NCBI RefSeq assembly: GCF_000831645.3
Contig: NZ_CP012559.1
Coordinates: forward strand, 2,418,001 to 2,482,000
Origin: Companilactobacillus heilongjiangensis
GTDB taxonomy: Bacteria; Bacillota; Bacilli; Lactobacillales; Lactobacillaceae
Direction: 5' to 3'
DNA: 64,000 nt
The translations under genes were made by a program, and so were the position numbers. A model generated the notes under the pieces. The model was not told the DNA's origin, searched no databases, and worked only from the letters and a program-made list of their open reading frames with translations. Shown here piece after piece: positions 16,363 through 26,819 of the stretch. Within the stretch, counting starts at the first letter, position 1, and each line of letters starts with the position of its first letter.

Positions 16363-18285
16363 TCACAACAAGTTTGTTAACTGTTTAATAAATTCTTCAT
16401 AAGTCCTAGCTTTAACTAATTCTGCAATATTTTTAGGATCCACTGCAATTTGTGATAAATCATCAAAGATGTTTCTATATGATTGTTTATTCTCCTTATT
16501 AACCGCCAACAAAAACATTAAATTAACTTCATGATTATCTTCATTCCACAAAATACCTTTTGGAGCAATAACAACATACCCTTGTGTCTTCAAGGCAATC
16601 ATTTGCATAGAATGTGGTATTGCCACGCGTCCAAAAGCCGTACTTGACATATTCTCGCGAGCTTTTAACTTGTCAGAAAATTTTTCAGGAATAACATTTT
16701 TACTCTCCAGTTCATCACATACGGTCTGAAAAATATCATCCCTCTCAACCTTATCATCTACTACTTTAAAATTATCCTTCGGGAAAAACCTTTCCAAATT
16801 ACTTGTAAAATTAATTTTCTGCTGCTGATGTTTATGACTTTCGATCAATTGATTAATACGTTTGTAATCTGCTTGAGTCATAAACTGCGAAATATTAGCA
16901 TGATTTATTCCTGGCAACTGATATTCTGAATTAACTTGAATCACAAAATCAACTTTACGTGGATAATCTTTCTCATTTATCATTTCAGGAGTATGAACAA
17001 CACTCCCAATAACCATATCTTGACTAAAAAGTCGTTCCAACCTGCTAGCAAAATCATCTGTATCATTTTGATAATCAGGCATTAAAACAACAACGTACAG
17101 CTTATGTAAATCATTTATATACTCTGACACTGCATTACCAATATGCATTGCAATATAAGCAATTTCGTCGTCCTCCAAAGTAACATGTTCTATTTCTTCC
17201 ATTCGATTAGAAATCAAAACTGCACATTCATAAATAATAGGAGAAGACTTTCTTATACTTGCAGTCATTGGATTACGCTCAACATATCCTCGTGAGGAAC
17301 GCTCAAGCAGACGCTGAATATGAATGGCAAATTGCTCTCTAAAATTCAAAACTCTCAAATCAATATTTAGCATCGAATTAACATACTTTATTAAATCGTC
17401 AACCAACACGACAGTACTATGTTTAACTGTATCTTCCAAATTCCGATGCTTACGCGTAATAGAAAATTGGATAATCAACTTTAAACTTTTTCGTTCCGCA
17501 TCAGAAAATTTAATTTTTTCATTGTCTTCAACACTATCAATTAACTTATTTCCAAACTCTGTTTCCTGAATTACCTTTTCATCCGAAAGTAAATCAGATT
17601 TTAATTCATATTTCGTTTTTCCTTCGGTATTCTGCGGTTGATAGCCGTTCTTAACTCTATGGGTAGCAATCGCTATATGTAACAGAATATTATTGAAGTC
17701 AAATGTATTCAAATAAATATTTTCTAATTGAGTTAATCTTCTTATTGAATTTGAAATCTGAACTACGTCTATATCAGGGAAACTTTCTTGAATAGTCTTC
17801 GTTCCAATGAATGTCTGCTTTGATTCACGGTACAGAATATCACTGATTAATCGTCTCTTATTCATTTCACTACCGATTAGGGCCCAGTCATCACCACTCT
17901 GCTTCAATTCCAATTCAAAAGGCTTAACGTACTGCTGAATCTCCCGGAAAAGTTTAACTACTGTGGATTCACTTAAATATAGTTGATCTGCTACATCGTA
18001 CAAATTTAACTTTTTCTGTTGAGTAAACTCATTAGTCAAAACTCGTTTAATACTTTCGTAATCTGAATTGTCATTGTTGGTACTATTTACTTTTTTCTGG
18101 TTAAATTTATACCCTTTATTGCTAACAAAAATAGCTGTAGCATCGATTAAATCTTTTGCGTAGCGTTTAATACTACGTTGAGATACACCAATTACCACAG
18201 CTAATTCGTTAGAGGTATGCCATCCAGGGTTATTTTGTAAATAGTCCCATAATTCTTTCTTATGGTCTTTACGCAAATAACTCAT
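16363..18285 (-). CDS. PRD-containing transcriptional activator (LicR/MtlR type)
   Basis: A 640-residue BglG/LicR-type activator, last gene of the operon it probably controls. Order: winged helix (SNELAVVIGVSQRSIKRYAK, about residues 22-42), a second HTH region near 110, PRD1 and PRD2 (about 190-400, with IAMHIGNAVSEY in PRD2), a GatB-like EIIB domain (about 410-490) and a C-terminal EIIA domain with phosphorylatable His in GRVAIPHSMQ. The ATG at 18285 directly abuts GGAG; a TTG at 18276 has better spacing and may be the real start. Confidence 0.85.
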   Translation of the reverse strand: MSYLRKDHKKELWDYLQNNPGWHTSNELAVVIGVSQRSIKRYAKDLIDATAIFVSNKGYKFNQKKVNSTNNDNSDYESIKRVLTNEFTQQKKLNLYDVADQLYLSESTVVKLFREIQQYVKPFELELKQSGDDWALIGSEMNKRRLISDILYRESKQTFIGTKTIQESFPDIDVVQISNSIRRLTQLENIYLNTFDFNNILLHIAIATHRVKNGYQPQNTEGKTKYELKSDLLSDEKVIQETEFGNKLIDSVEDNEKIKFSDAERKSLKLIIQFSITRKHRNLEDTVKHSTVVLVDDLIKYVNSMLNIDLRVLNFREQFAIHIQRLLERSSRGYVERNPMTASIRKSSPIIYECAVLISNRMEEIEHVTLEDDEIAYIAMHIGNAVSEYINDLHKLYVVVLMPDYQNDTDDFASRLERLFSQDMVIGSVVHTPEMINEKDYPRKVDFVIQVNSEYQLPGINHANISQFMTQADYKRINQLIESHKHQQQKINFTSNLERFFPKDNFKVVDDKVERDDIFQTVCDELESKNVIPEKFSDKLKARENMSSTAFGRVAIPHSMQMIALKTQGYVVIAPKGILWNEDNHEVNLMFLLAVNKENKQSYRNIFDDLSQIAVDPKNIAELVKARTYEEFIKQLTNLL

Positions 18286-18300
18286 CTCCGTATACGTCTT

Positions 18301-19758
<1,458 letters not shown>

Positions 19759-19766
19759 TTATCTCC

Positions 19767-20105
19767 TTATCTAGTTTTTTGATCGCGCTTTTCAAATACT
19801 GTAATCAAGTGTTTGGCAAAATTATATTCACTCATAATAGTCATTAAAGTATCTTGGGCATGTGTAAATAACACTGAATACTTAACTTCTTCGCCTTCTG
19901 CTTCTTCCTGAAGTTTCTTAGTTTGCAATCTATGTGCAATAACTAACTTTTCGTCAGCTTTTTTTATATTTTCTTTTGCAGAAATGTAATTGAAATCTCC
20001 GATGTCATCTAATGCATTAGCTATAAATGCTCGGGCATCACCGGCATTAATAATAATTTCCATCGTATCTTTGACTGATTTATTATCAAACTCTTCCTCT
20101 GCCAT
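19767..20105 (-). CDS. PTS lactose/cellobiose-family subunit IIA
   Basis: A 112-residue helical phosphocarrier of the lactose/cellobiose family. MEIIINAGDARAFIANALDD is the N-terminal helix region, and KYSVLFTHAQDTLMTIMSEY contains the phosphorylatable His (THAQD). It feeds phosphate to the IIB protein at 21410. It lies between the IIC gene and the GH1 gene, 11 nt from the latter. Confidence 0.9.
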   Translation of the reverse strand: MAEEEFDNKSVKDTMEIIINAGDARAFIANALDDIGDFNYISAKENIKKADEKLVIAHRLQTKKLQEEAEGEEVKYSVLFTHAQDTLMTIMSEYNFAKHLITVFEKRDQKTR

Positions 20106-20135
20106 AAGATGTCTTCCTCCTAAAAATAAAATCTT

Positions 20136-21374
20136 TTAATTTCGTGCTGCTTCTTCTTGAAGAACTTGTCCATCATAAACTTTAAAGAATGGGAACCAGA
20201 TTAACCATGCGACTACAAAGATAATTGCCATTAAAATGATTGCACCAACTGATGGGCTAACAATCCATGTTGAAATTGGAAATGGAATGTACCACATCTG
20301 CATTAATGCCTTTGGAATTGCGGCCAAGCCCATCTTTAAACCAAGCCAAGTAATAATTGGAATAACAATACCGTTGATCCATAGAGGAATCATCAAGTAT
20401 GGGTTCCAAACAACAGTACCAAAAACAAGTGGTTCATTTATATTGAATAATGATGGAACAATACAAGCCTTACCTAGTGCTTTTAAACGTTGAGATTTAG
20501 CCATCAACAACATCATTAAAGCTAAAGGCATGGTACATCCAACACCACCAATCCATGCCCAACCACTGTAAATAACTTCACTAGTGAAGACATGAGTTGC
20601 AGGATTGCCAGCAGCAACTGCAGCAACATTAGCTGCAATGCCACCAAGCATTAATGGTTGAGTGACTGGAGAAAGTACCCAACCAGATATACCCATTGAA
20701 TAAATAAAACAGTCTAAGAACAAAATGAATGTAAATCCATAAATTGTATCTGCTCCTGATGCTAAAGGTGCGAATATCGATTGAATTGCGTTATACATAT
20801 TAAAATGTGCTACATCTACTAATAGCCAACCAAATATAATAATAATTCCAATAGGTAACATAGAATCAAACCATGATGTTACAAAATCCGGAATCACTGT
20901 ATCTTCACTAAAGAATGAAAATCTTCCAAAAGCCTCCATTATCAAACTGACAAAAATAGCAACAATAATGGCGACAAACATACCACCTGCACCAAATTCA
21001 CTAAAACTAAATGAAGCTGTAGCTCCTGAATTAGTGAACTTTGGATTAATTAACATCATAAACAAAGCGACAGATGTTAATCCAGCGATAATACGCTGTT
21101 TTTTAAGCTTCTTATATTCCATATAGTTGAATGGAACCAGAAACGCAACAAAAATTGATAATAGTCCAAAAGTAAAGTTGCTTACCGGTGTAAAATCAGG
21201 CCACCAATTCCAGAAATTTCCAGGAATATTTAGCAAACTAACTACTGAACCAACAAGAATGAATGGCAACACTTCAAGAACTGAATTCTTTAGGGTTACG
21301 ATCCATTGATTGTTCCCAACAACTTGTGCTTTTGGTGCAAACTTAGTGTTGAGAAAGTCCATAAATTTATCCAT
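20136..21374 (-). CDS. PTS lactose/cellobiose-family permease IIC
   Basis: A 412-residue membrane permease with about ten hydrophobic helices. FINEPLVFG-type signature is present as SLFNINEPLVFGTVVWNPYL, which carries the sugar-binding Glu of the family; the N-terminus (FAPKAQVVGNNQWIVTLKNS) is also typical. It imports and phosphorylates a beta-glucoside or related disaccharide together with IIA and IIB. Substrate inferred from family and the neighbouring GH1 enzyme only. Confidence 0.9.
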   Translation of the reverse strand: MDKFMDFLNTKFAPKAQVVGNNQWIVTLKNSVLEVLPFILVGSVVSLLNIPGNFWNWWPDFTPVSNFTFGLLSIFVAFLVPFNYMEYKKLKKQRIIAGLTSVALFMMLINPKFTNSGATASFSFSEFGAGGMFVAIIVAIFVSLIMEAFGRFSFFSEDTVIPDFVTSWFDSMLPIGIIIIFGWLLVDVAHFNMYNAIQSIFAPLASGADTIYGFTFILFLDCFIYSMGISGWVLSPVTQPLMLGGIAANVAAVAAGNPATHVFTSEVIYSGWAWIGGVGCTMPLALMMLLMAKSQRLKALGKACIVPSLFNINEPLVFGTVVWNPYLMIPLWINGIVIPIITWLGLKMGLAAIPKALMQMWYIPFPISTWIVSPSVGAIILMAIIFVVAWLIWFPFFKVYDGQVLQEEAARN

Positions 21375-21409
21375 TTTGACACACCCCTTATTTATTTTTT
21401 AACTGTGTC

Positions 21410-21718
21410 TTAGTCGCCAAGCTCTTCTTGTAAATGTGCAATTGCACCCTTACCATCAAGAATTGAATAGTAATCAGCATGCATTAGAATAACTTTTACA
21501 TTTTCAGGAACACGTTCTTTAATACCATCAAATTCTGCCTTTAAATGTGGTCCAACCATCAAAGCATCAATATCATCCATATAATCACCTAATTCAGATT
21601 CACTACGTGCCTTGATTTTATAATCAAGTCCCTCTTTTTTAGCAGCCTTTCTCATATTAGCTGCCATGAAGCCTGATGATGCTCCAGATCCACAAATCAA
21701 TAGAATACTTTTACTCAT
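21410..21718 (-). CDS. PTS lactose/cellobiose-family subunit IIB
   Basis: A 102-residue IIB phosphocarrier and first gene of the operon. The active-site Cys is in ILLICGSGASSGFMAANM. The start is ATG 21718 (MSKSI), 9 nt after GGAGG; the upstream TTG overlaps that site. The region upstream has a cre-like site and an inverted repeat, suggesting catabolite control plus specific activation. Confidence 0.9.
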   Translation of the reverse strand: MSKSILLICGSGASSGFMAANMRKAAKKEGLDYKIKARSESELGDYMDDIDALMVGPHLKAEFDGIKERVPENVKVILMHADYYSILDGKGAIAHLQEELGD

Positions 21719-21795
21719 GATATATTCCTCCAATAATTTCTAAATAATTTATTTTGTTATCTGTTTCTCTTTACATTTATATAGTAAGTTTTTAT

Positions 21796-21809
21796 TGTAT
21801 GCGATTACA
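21796..21809. promoter_or_regulatory. cre-like site upstream of the cellobiose-type PTS operon
   Basis: TGTATGCGATTACA matches the CcpA cre consensus TGNAANCGNTNNCA at all but one position. It lies about 80 nt upstream of the IIB start. Confidence 0.6.
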
Positions 21810-21814
21810 TTTAG

Positions 21815-21863
21815 TTTTGTCACTACCTAGGTGACAAAATATATTTTTGAATGTCACCACCTT
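21815..21863. promoter_or_regulatory. Inverted/direct repeat operator upstream of the cellobiose-type PTS operon
   Basis: Perfect inverted repeat TTTTGTCAC-N7-GTGACAAAA (21815-21839). The left arm continues as TGTCACTACCT and is repeated as TGTCACCACCT at 21852, 34 bp away. These are candidate binding sites for the PRD activator encoded at the end of the operon (inference). Confidence 0.55.
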
Positions 21864-21877
21864 AAATTTAGGTACAC

Positions 21878-21914
21878 AAAAAGAGTAGTTCTATTTTTCA
21901 GAACTACTCTTTAT
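21878..21914 (-). terminator. Terminator of the fructose-type PTS operon
   Basis: 13-bp stem (21880-21892 / 21900-21912) with a T-run on the minus strand, 26 nt after the IIABC stop codon. Confidence 0.85.
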
Positions 21915-21939
21915 TCAAATTAGATTTGTAAAACATATA

Positions 21940-23868
21940 TTAAATAATACCAGCTGCCATTTGTTTGTTCATATCACTTTCACTCAAGGTCTTCTTAGTA
22001 AATCCTAGAATCAAAGCAGTGATAACAGCACCTATAACAATACATCCGATATACAATAGTGGCTTATTACATGCAACTGGAATTACGAATATACCACCAT
22101 GTGGAGCCTGAAGTGTAATTCCCATCATCATACTTAAAGCACCACCAACGGCACCACCGATAATATTAGCAGGAATTGTTCTCAATGGATCAGCTGCAGC
22201 GAATGGAATGGCACCTTCAGTAATGAAACAGGCACCCAAAATCCAGTTAGCTTTACCAGCTTCTCTTTCTTGATTAGAAAATTTATTTTTAAATAATAAT
22301 GTAGCTAATGCTACCCCCAAAGGAGGTACCATACCACCAACCATCAAAGCAGCTGATGGTCCATAAATCTTAGAAGCGAACATTGCTAAACCAAATGCTG
22401 AAGCAGTCTTGTTAATCGGACCACCCATATCTGAAGCCATCATACCAGCTAATAGAGCTCCCATAACAAAAGCACTAGATCCATTCATTGATTTCAGCCA
22501 TGTCGTTAAGAACTCATTGAAATGAGACATAGGTGTATTCAAGATAAAGAACATTACGAATCCAACTACAAACGTTGACAATAGAGGTATTAATAACACT
22601 GAAATTAATCCTTGGTATGTATGTGGAATATTCTTAGTTTTCTTAATAATAAATTTTGTTAAATAACCAGCTAAGAATCCGGCTAACATACCTCCTAAGA
22701 ACCCAGAGCCACCATTCACGGCCATCATACCACCAATCATACCTGGTGCTAATCCTGGTTTATCAGCAATACTCCATGAAATATAAGCAGCCAAAACTGG
22801 AACATATAGCTTGAATGCGGCATTACCACCCATTTCGTTAAAGAATGCTGCCCAAACATTATATTGACTACTTGTTGGATCACTAGCATAAATACCAAAC
22901 ATAAAGGAAATGGCTATAAAAATACCACCAACTACAACAAATGGAATCATGTATGAAACACCACTCATAGTGTGAGTGTAAAATGCTCTTGCAAAGCTTC
23001 CACCTTTGCTTTCCCCTTCAGTTTCTTCACTCTTTTCTTCAGCCTTCGAAATCTTATCTGATTTAACATAGTCAGAGCTCAAAGCTAAAGCATCTGTCAC
23101 AATCTGTTGAGGTTTATCGATGGCTCTCTTGACTGGGACATCAAGAAACTTTCTTCCTTTGAAAACGTCTGTATCCACTTTTACATCGTGAGCAACAACA
23201 ATTGCATCAGCTTTTGCAATGTCTTCTGGAGTAAGTTTGTTTTCCACACCCGTTGAGCCATTAGTCTGAATCTTGTATTTCATTCCACGCTTTTTAGCCT
23301 CATTTTCAAGTGATTCAGCAGCCATATAAGTATGCGCAATACCTGTCATACATGCAGAAATACCAATTAAGTATTTCCCACTATCTTCAGTTGCTTTCTT
23401 CAAATCTTTTTCATTTGATTTTGCTTCATCCTGCTTGATTAAATCATTATAGATTTCATCTTCAGTCATTGCAGTCAACAATTTAGCACGGAAATTTTCA
23501 TCCATCAGAAAAGTAGAAATAGTTGATAACATCCGCAAATGCTCATCATTAGCGGTTGCTGGAGCTGCAATCATGAATACCAGATTAACAATCTCCTTAT
23601 CCCATTGGATACCACTTAAATTTTTAAGGATAACAATCGTAGCTCTGTCTACACCATCTGATTTACCGTGAGGTATTGCCACTCCATAACCAACGGCAGT
23701 AGATATTTCCTTTTCTCTCTTATTAACAGCGCTTTGAAACGAGGTTACATCAGAAACATATCCATTTTTCCCGAGTAATGAACTCATTTTTTCAATGGCT
23801 TCTTGTTTACTCATGGATGTATTAGAAATAATGATATTCTTTTTATCAATCACATCTTTAACATTCAT
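21940..23868 (-). CDS. PTS fructose-family transporter IIABC
   Basis: A 642-residue fusion. EIIA (about residues 1-150) has its active His in GVAIPHGKSDG. EIIB (about 165-265) has its active Cys in GISACMTGIAHTYMAAESLE. A membrane EIIC domain (about 290-640) follows, with GGPINKTASAFG and the late FVIPVACNKPLL region. It imports and phosphorylates fructose or a related sugar. It follows a class II aldolase gene and a PRD regulator, and no 1-phosphofructokinase is present. So the phosphorylated product may be a bisphosphate precursor or a different ketose (inference). Confidence 0.9.
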   Translation of the reverse strand: MNVKDVIDKKNIIISNTSMSKQEAIEKMSSLLGKNGYVSDVTSFQSAVNKREKEISTAVGYGVAIPHGKSDGVDRATIVILKNLSGIQWDKEIVNLVFMIAAPATANDEHLRMLSTISTFLMDENFRAKLLTAMTEDEIYNDLIKQDEAKSNEKDLKKATEDSGKYLIGISACMTGIAHTYMAAESLENEAKKRGMKYKIQTNGSTGVENKLTPEDIAKADAIVVAHDVKVDTDVFKGRKFLDVPVKRAIDKPQQIVTDALALSSDYVKSDKISKAEEKSEETEGESKGGSFARAFYTHTMSGVSYMIPFVVVGGIFIAISFMFGIYASDPTSSQYNVWAAFFNEMGGNAAFKLYVPVLAAYISWSIADKPGLAPGMIGGMMAVNGGSGFLGGMLAGFLAGYLTKFIIKKTKNIPHTYQGLISVLLIPLLSTFVVGFVMFFILNTPMSHFNEFLTTWLKSMNGSSAFVMGALLAGMMASDMGGPINKTASAFGLAMFASKIYGPSAALMVGGMVPPLGVALATLLFKNKFSNQEREAGKANWILGACFITEGAIPFAAADPLRTIPANIIGGAVGGALSMMMGITLQAPHGGIFVIPVACNKPLLYIGCIVIGAVITALILGFTKKTLSESDMNKQMAAGII

Positions 23869-23897
23869 AATTTTCCCCTTCTACATCAAATATTAGA

Positions 23898-24770
23898 TTA
23901 TTTGAAATACAAGCTAGCCTTTCCTGTTGAATTGAATAGATCCATTTTATATTCAACAAGATCTTGTGCAGCCTTACGAGCACTTGGCATTAACACGTTT
24001 GGTTCATAATCATCAGGCTTTTCAACCAATGTTTTACGTAATTGATTGAAAAATGCGGTCTTCATATCCGTTGAAAGGTTGATTTTAGCAACACCATGTT
24101 TGTATGTCTTACGGATTTCTTCATCTTTGTTATCAGAACCACCATGTAATACCAATGGAATATCAACTGCCTCGTGAATCTTTTCCAAAAGATCGATTCT
24201 TAATTCTGGCTTCTCAACATGTGCATAGTGACCATGACGTGTTCCAATAGCAACTGCTAATGTATCTACTCCAGTTGCCTCAACAAACTTCTTAGCATCT
24301 TCAGGATCCGTATAAAGAATTTCGTTAACACCGTTACTATCAACAGATAATTCATTGCTTCCAATTGTTCCTAATTCTGCTTCTACAGAAACACCAACTG
24401 CATGGGCTGCTTCGACACATTTCTTGGTAATAGCAATATTTTCTTCCCAAGGTTTAGCTGAAGCATCAATCATTACTGAACTATAACCGTTTCTAATTCC
24501 CTTAAGAATATCTTGGTAAGTCCCACCATGATCAACGTGGATGGCCATTGGGATTCTTGTACGATTTACAGCTTGTCTGACATAAGCTACAAAATCTTCG
24601 CTAATAAAGCTCAATTCATCTGGGTGAATTTGAATAATAGCTGGGGCATTCTTCTTTTCAGCCGCATCAATAATTGCTTCAACAAATTCACTGTTTGAAA
24701 CATTGTATGAACCAACCGCAAAATTATTTTTATAAGCTACATCTAGTAAATCAACCATGTTCATTAACAT
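23898..24770 (-). CDS. Class II fructose/tagatose-bisphosphate aldolase
   Basis: A 290-residue zinc-dependent aldolase. The zinc ligands are in MAIHVDHGGTYQD, AIGTRHGHYAH and IPLVLHGGSDNKDEEI; KINLSTDMKTAFF is the phosphate-binding region. It cleaves a ketose bisphosphate or 1-phosphate to dihydroxyacetone phosphate and an aldehyde. Its place between a PRD regulator and a fructose-family PTS indicates a catabolic aldolase specific to that operon (GatY/KbaY/Fba-like). The start has AAAGAGG upstream, within the end of the preceding gene. Confidence 0.85.
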   Translation of the reverse strand: MLMNMVDLLDVAYKNNFAVGSYNVSNSEFVEAIIDAAEKKNAPAIIQIHPDELSFISEDFVAYVRQAVNRTRIPMAIHVDHGGTYQDILKGIRNGYSSVMIDASAKPWEENIAITKKCVEAAHAVGVSVEAELGTIGSNELSVDSNGVNEILYTDPEDAKKFVEATGVDTLAVAIGTRHGHYAHVEKPELRIDLLEKIHEAVDIPLVLHGGSDNKDEEIRKTYKHGVAKINLSTDMKTAFFNQLRKTLVEKPDDYEPNVLMPSARKAAQDLVEYKMDLFNSTGKASLYFK

Positions 24771-24772
24771 TT

Positions 24773-26635
24773 TTAATATCCTCTTTCTTTATTCCATACA
24801 GAAATGAAATTCTGCTTATTTTTAGTTTTTAGTAATTTCAACACCGTCTCTAGGTTATTGGTATGTACGTATACATCCCTGAAGAATCCCTTATTTACTT
24901 CTAGTTGCTCCGAAGGAATATAGGCTATAATCAATTTCACCTTCTGAGTCCCCCAGATAATATTTGATTTGTTAATACCAATAATTACCTTGGGATTATA
25001 AGAAAATTTGGTTAAAAATGGATGTGGTAAGGCTGTATAATTTCCGACATCCGTGCTAGACATTTTTTCTCTATCCTTAAAGTTATCGATGAGATTGGAA
25101 TACCCTGATAACTCCAGCAACTTCTCAATGGCATCTATACTTGAACTTTCATTTATATGAAAATAGTCTGCGTCATCTATTAAATTTGAAGTTCCTATTG
25201 TGGAAATAAACCTTTGTACACTCTGAATATCCATGCTGTTAAAATTTCTTGAAATATGTATTAATTTGTCGATCCTATAATATTTGGGACTAGGATATTC
25301 ACCGATTGTCGTTAGGATTAAATCAAACTCATTAAAGTTTGCTTTTTCAAAATCATGCTCAATACGGGCAATATGAATATTTTGAAAAAACATTTCCACC
25401 TTATTTTTTATTAATTTGGTTTCGATTTGCTTATTGTTAACAATCAAAAGCGTTTTTAATATTCCGTCTTTTTCCTCATTCAAAACTAATTGAATGTGTA
25501 TTGATAAATACGCTATTTCCGATTCCGGAATAGATAGTGAAAGACGCTTCTTCAAGTCATCGTAAATGAAACTAGAAATAGAATATGCAAACAAATATTC
25601 ATGCTTCAATTCAGTAAAATAAGGATTAAAAATTGGAATCTTTTCCTTTATTGGATTTAGAAGTCTAGCTATATGGTTAACAATTTGATTCTGATAATTC
25701 TCATTAGAATATACTGGAATATTGAAATATTTTTCTGCTTTGAATAACGTCTCTTTTATGGCTGAGATAGTTGTTTCATCGTTCAAAATTATTTCTGGGT
25801 TAGTAATATCTAATGGTAGTGCCAAAAGATAATATGTAAGGCTTAATAATTCTTCCTTCGTTTTTCCAATTTTAAAATCATCAATTAAACTACTTGCTAA
25901 CTTATATTCCGAAAATTCATGAACCACTTCTTCATAGCTAGCTAACTCAGTTACATAATGGTGACTCTTCACTCGATAATTCATAATTATGATGTGAATA
26001 ATCAACTTTACGTACGTCCAATATTCAACGGTACAGTTATGAGCTGTCAGAGTGTTGTCAACCATTTTTACACTCTGAGTTATTTCTTTAATATCAGTCA
26101 TATCTTTAAAGAAATTATCCAATTGATAAATCAATTTCTCTTTTGAAAATATTTTTAAAGGTACCAATTCTTCTAAAATTAAACGCTTAGATTCCTCATT
26201 GCCGACCAATCTAACTCCTGTGAAAATCTTTGATTCAAATGAAAGTCCAATATCAAACTGTTTAATTTTTAAAAATAACTTTTGAATTTTGCTACGAATA
26301 CTTTCACTCGAATAAGAAAGTTGATCAGCAATTATATCAATTTGCGTATATCCAGTACTATTTATTAATAACAATGCAATCCGAAACAGGATCTCGTCGT
26401 CACTGTCTGAATCATTTGAATTGATATTCTTGGAATCATATTTACTTTTATCAATTTTGTATCCTTTTTCAGTCGAAACAATTAACTTCTCACCATTAAA
26501 GGACGCATTAACTTTAGCTACATAACTTCTTACACTCCTCTCCGTTACCCCAACCAACTCAGATAATTGTTTGTTAGTAATAAAGTCTTTTTGTTGCAGC
26601 AACACATCTAGCATTTTATTTATATTCTTATTCAT
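24773..26635 (-). CDS. PRD-containing transcriptional regulator of the fru-type operon
   Basis: A 620-residue LicR-type regulator, first gene of the operon. Winged helix (ITNKQLSELVGVTERSVRSY), a second HTH region (about 95-120), two PRD domains (with YLSIHIQLVLNE in the second), a diverged EIIB-like segment and a C-terminal EIIA domain with ALPHPF (His). The EIIB-like part has no obvious cysteine signature. It likely activates its own operon depending on PTS phosphorylation. Confidence 0.85.
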   Translation of the reverse strand: MNKNINKMLDVLLQQKDFITNKQLSELVGVTERSVRSYVAKVNASFNGEKLIVSTEKGYKIDKSKYDSKNINSNDSDSDDEILFRIALLLINSTGYTQIDIIADQLSYSSESIRSKIQKLFLKIKQFDIGLSFESKIFTGVRLVGNEESKRLILEELVPLKIFSKEKLIYQLDNFFKDMTDIKEITQSVKMVDNTLTAHNCTVEYWTYVKLIIHIIIMNYRVKSHHYVTELASYEEVVHEFSEYKLASSLIDDFKIGKTKEELLSLTYYLLALPLDITNPEIILNDETTISAIKETLFKAEKYFNIPVYSNENYQNQIVNHIARLLNPIKEKIPIFNPYFTELKHEYLFAYSISSFIYDDLKKRLSLSIPESEIAYLSIHIQLVLNEEKDGILKTLLIVNNKQIETKLIKNKVEMFFQNIHIARIEHDFEKANFNEFDLILTTIGEYPSPKYYRIDKLIHISRNFNSMDIQSVQRFISTIGTSNLIDDADYFHINESSSIDAIEKLLELSGYSNLIDNFKDREKMSSTDVGNYTALPHPFLTKFSYNPKVIIGINKSNIIWGTQKVKLIIAYIPSEQLEVNKGFFRDVYVHTNNLETVLKLLKTKNKQNFISVWNKERGY

Positions 26636-26705
26636 AATATTTTCCTTACCAATTTACTAATAAGAACCGTTATTGCTTATCAACAATTCCTATTATATTT
26701 TCTGT

Positions 26706-26719
26706 TGTAACCGCTCACA
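26706..26719. promoter_or_regulatory. Consensus cre site
   Basis: TGTAACCGCTCACA matches TGNAANCGNTNNCA at every fixed position, about 70 nt upstream of the regulator-aldolase-PTS operon. CcpA repression is expected. Confidence 0.75.
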
Positions 26720-26730
26720 AAGTCATACTT

Positions 26731-26750
26731 ATTTCCTACCGGTAGGAAAT
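26731..26750. promoter_or_regulatory. Perfect 20-bp palindrome, candidate operator
   Basis: ATTTCCTACCGGTAGGAAAT is its own reverse complement. It lies about 95 nt upstream of the PRD regulator gene and just beyond the cre site; it is not part of the neighbouring terminator. A dimeric regulator binding site is the likely explanation. Confidence 0.6.
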
Positions 26751-26770
26751 AGCCCCATCTTAAGCAAAAC

Positions 26771-26810
26771 AAAAAGGATGTAAGATAATCAAATATCTCA
26801 CATCCTCTTT
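26771..26810 (-). terminator. Terminator of the NmrA-like gene
   Basis: A stem of AAAGGATGTAAGATA against TATCTCACATCCTCTTT with a 6-nt loop and a T-run on the minus strand, about 10 nt after the stop codon at 26820. Confidence 0.8.
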
Positions 26811-26819
26811 GTTCTGATA

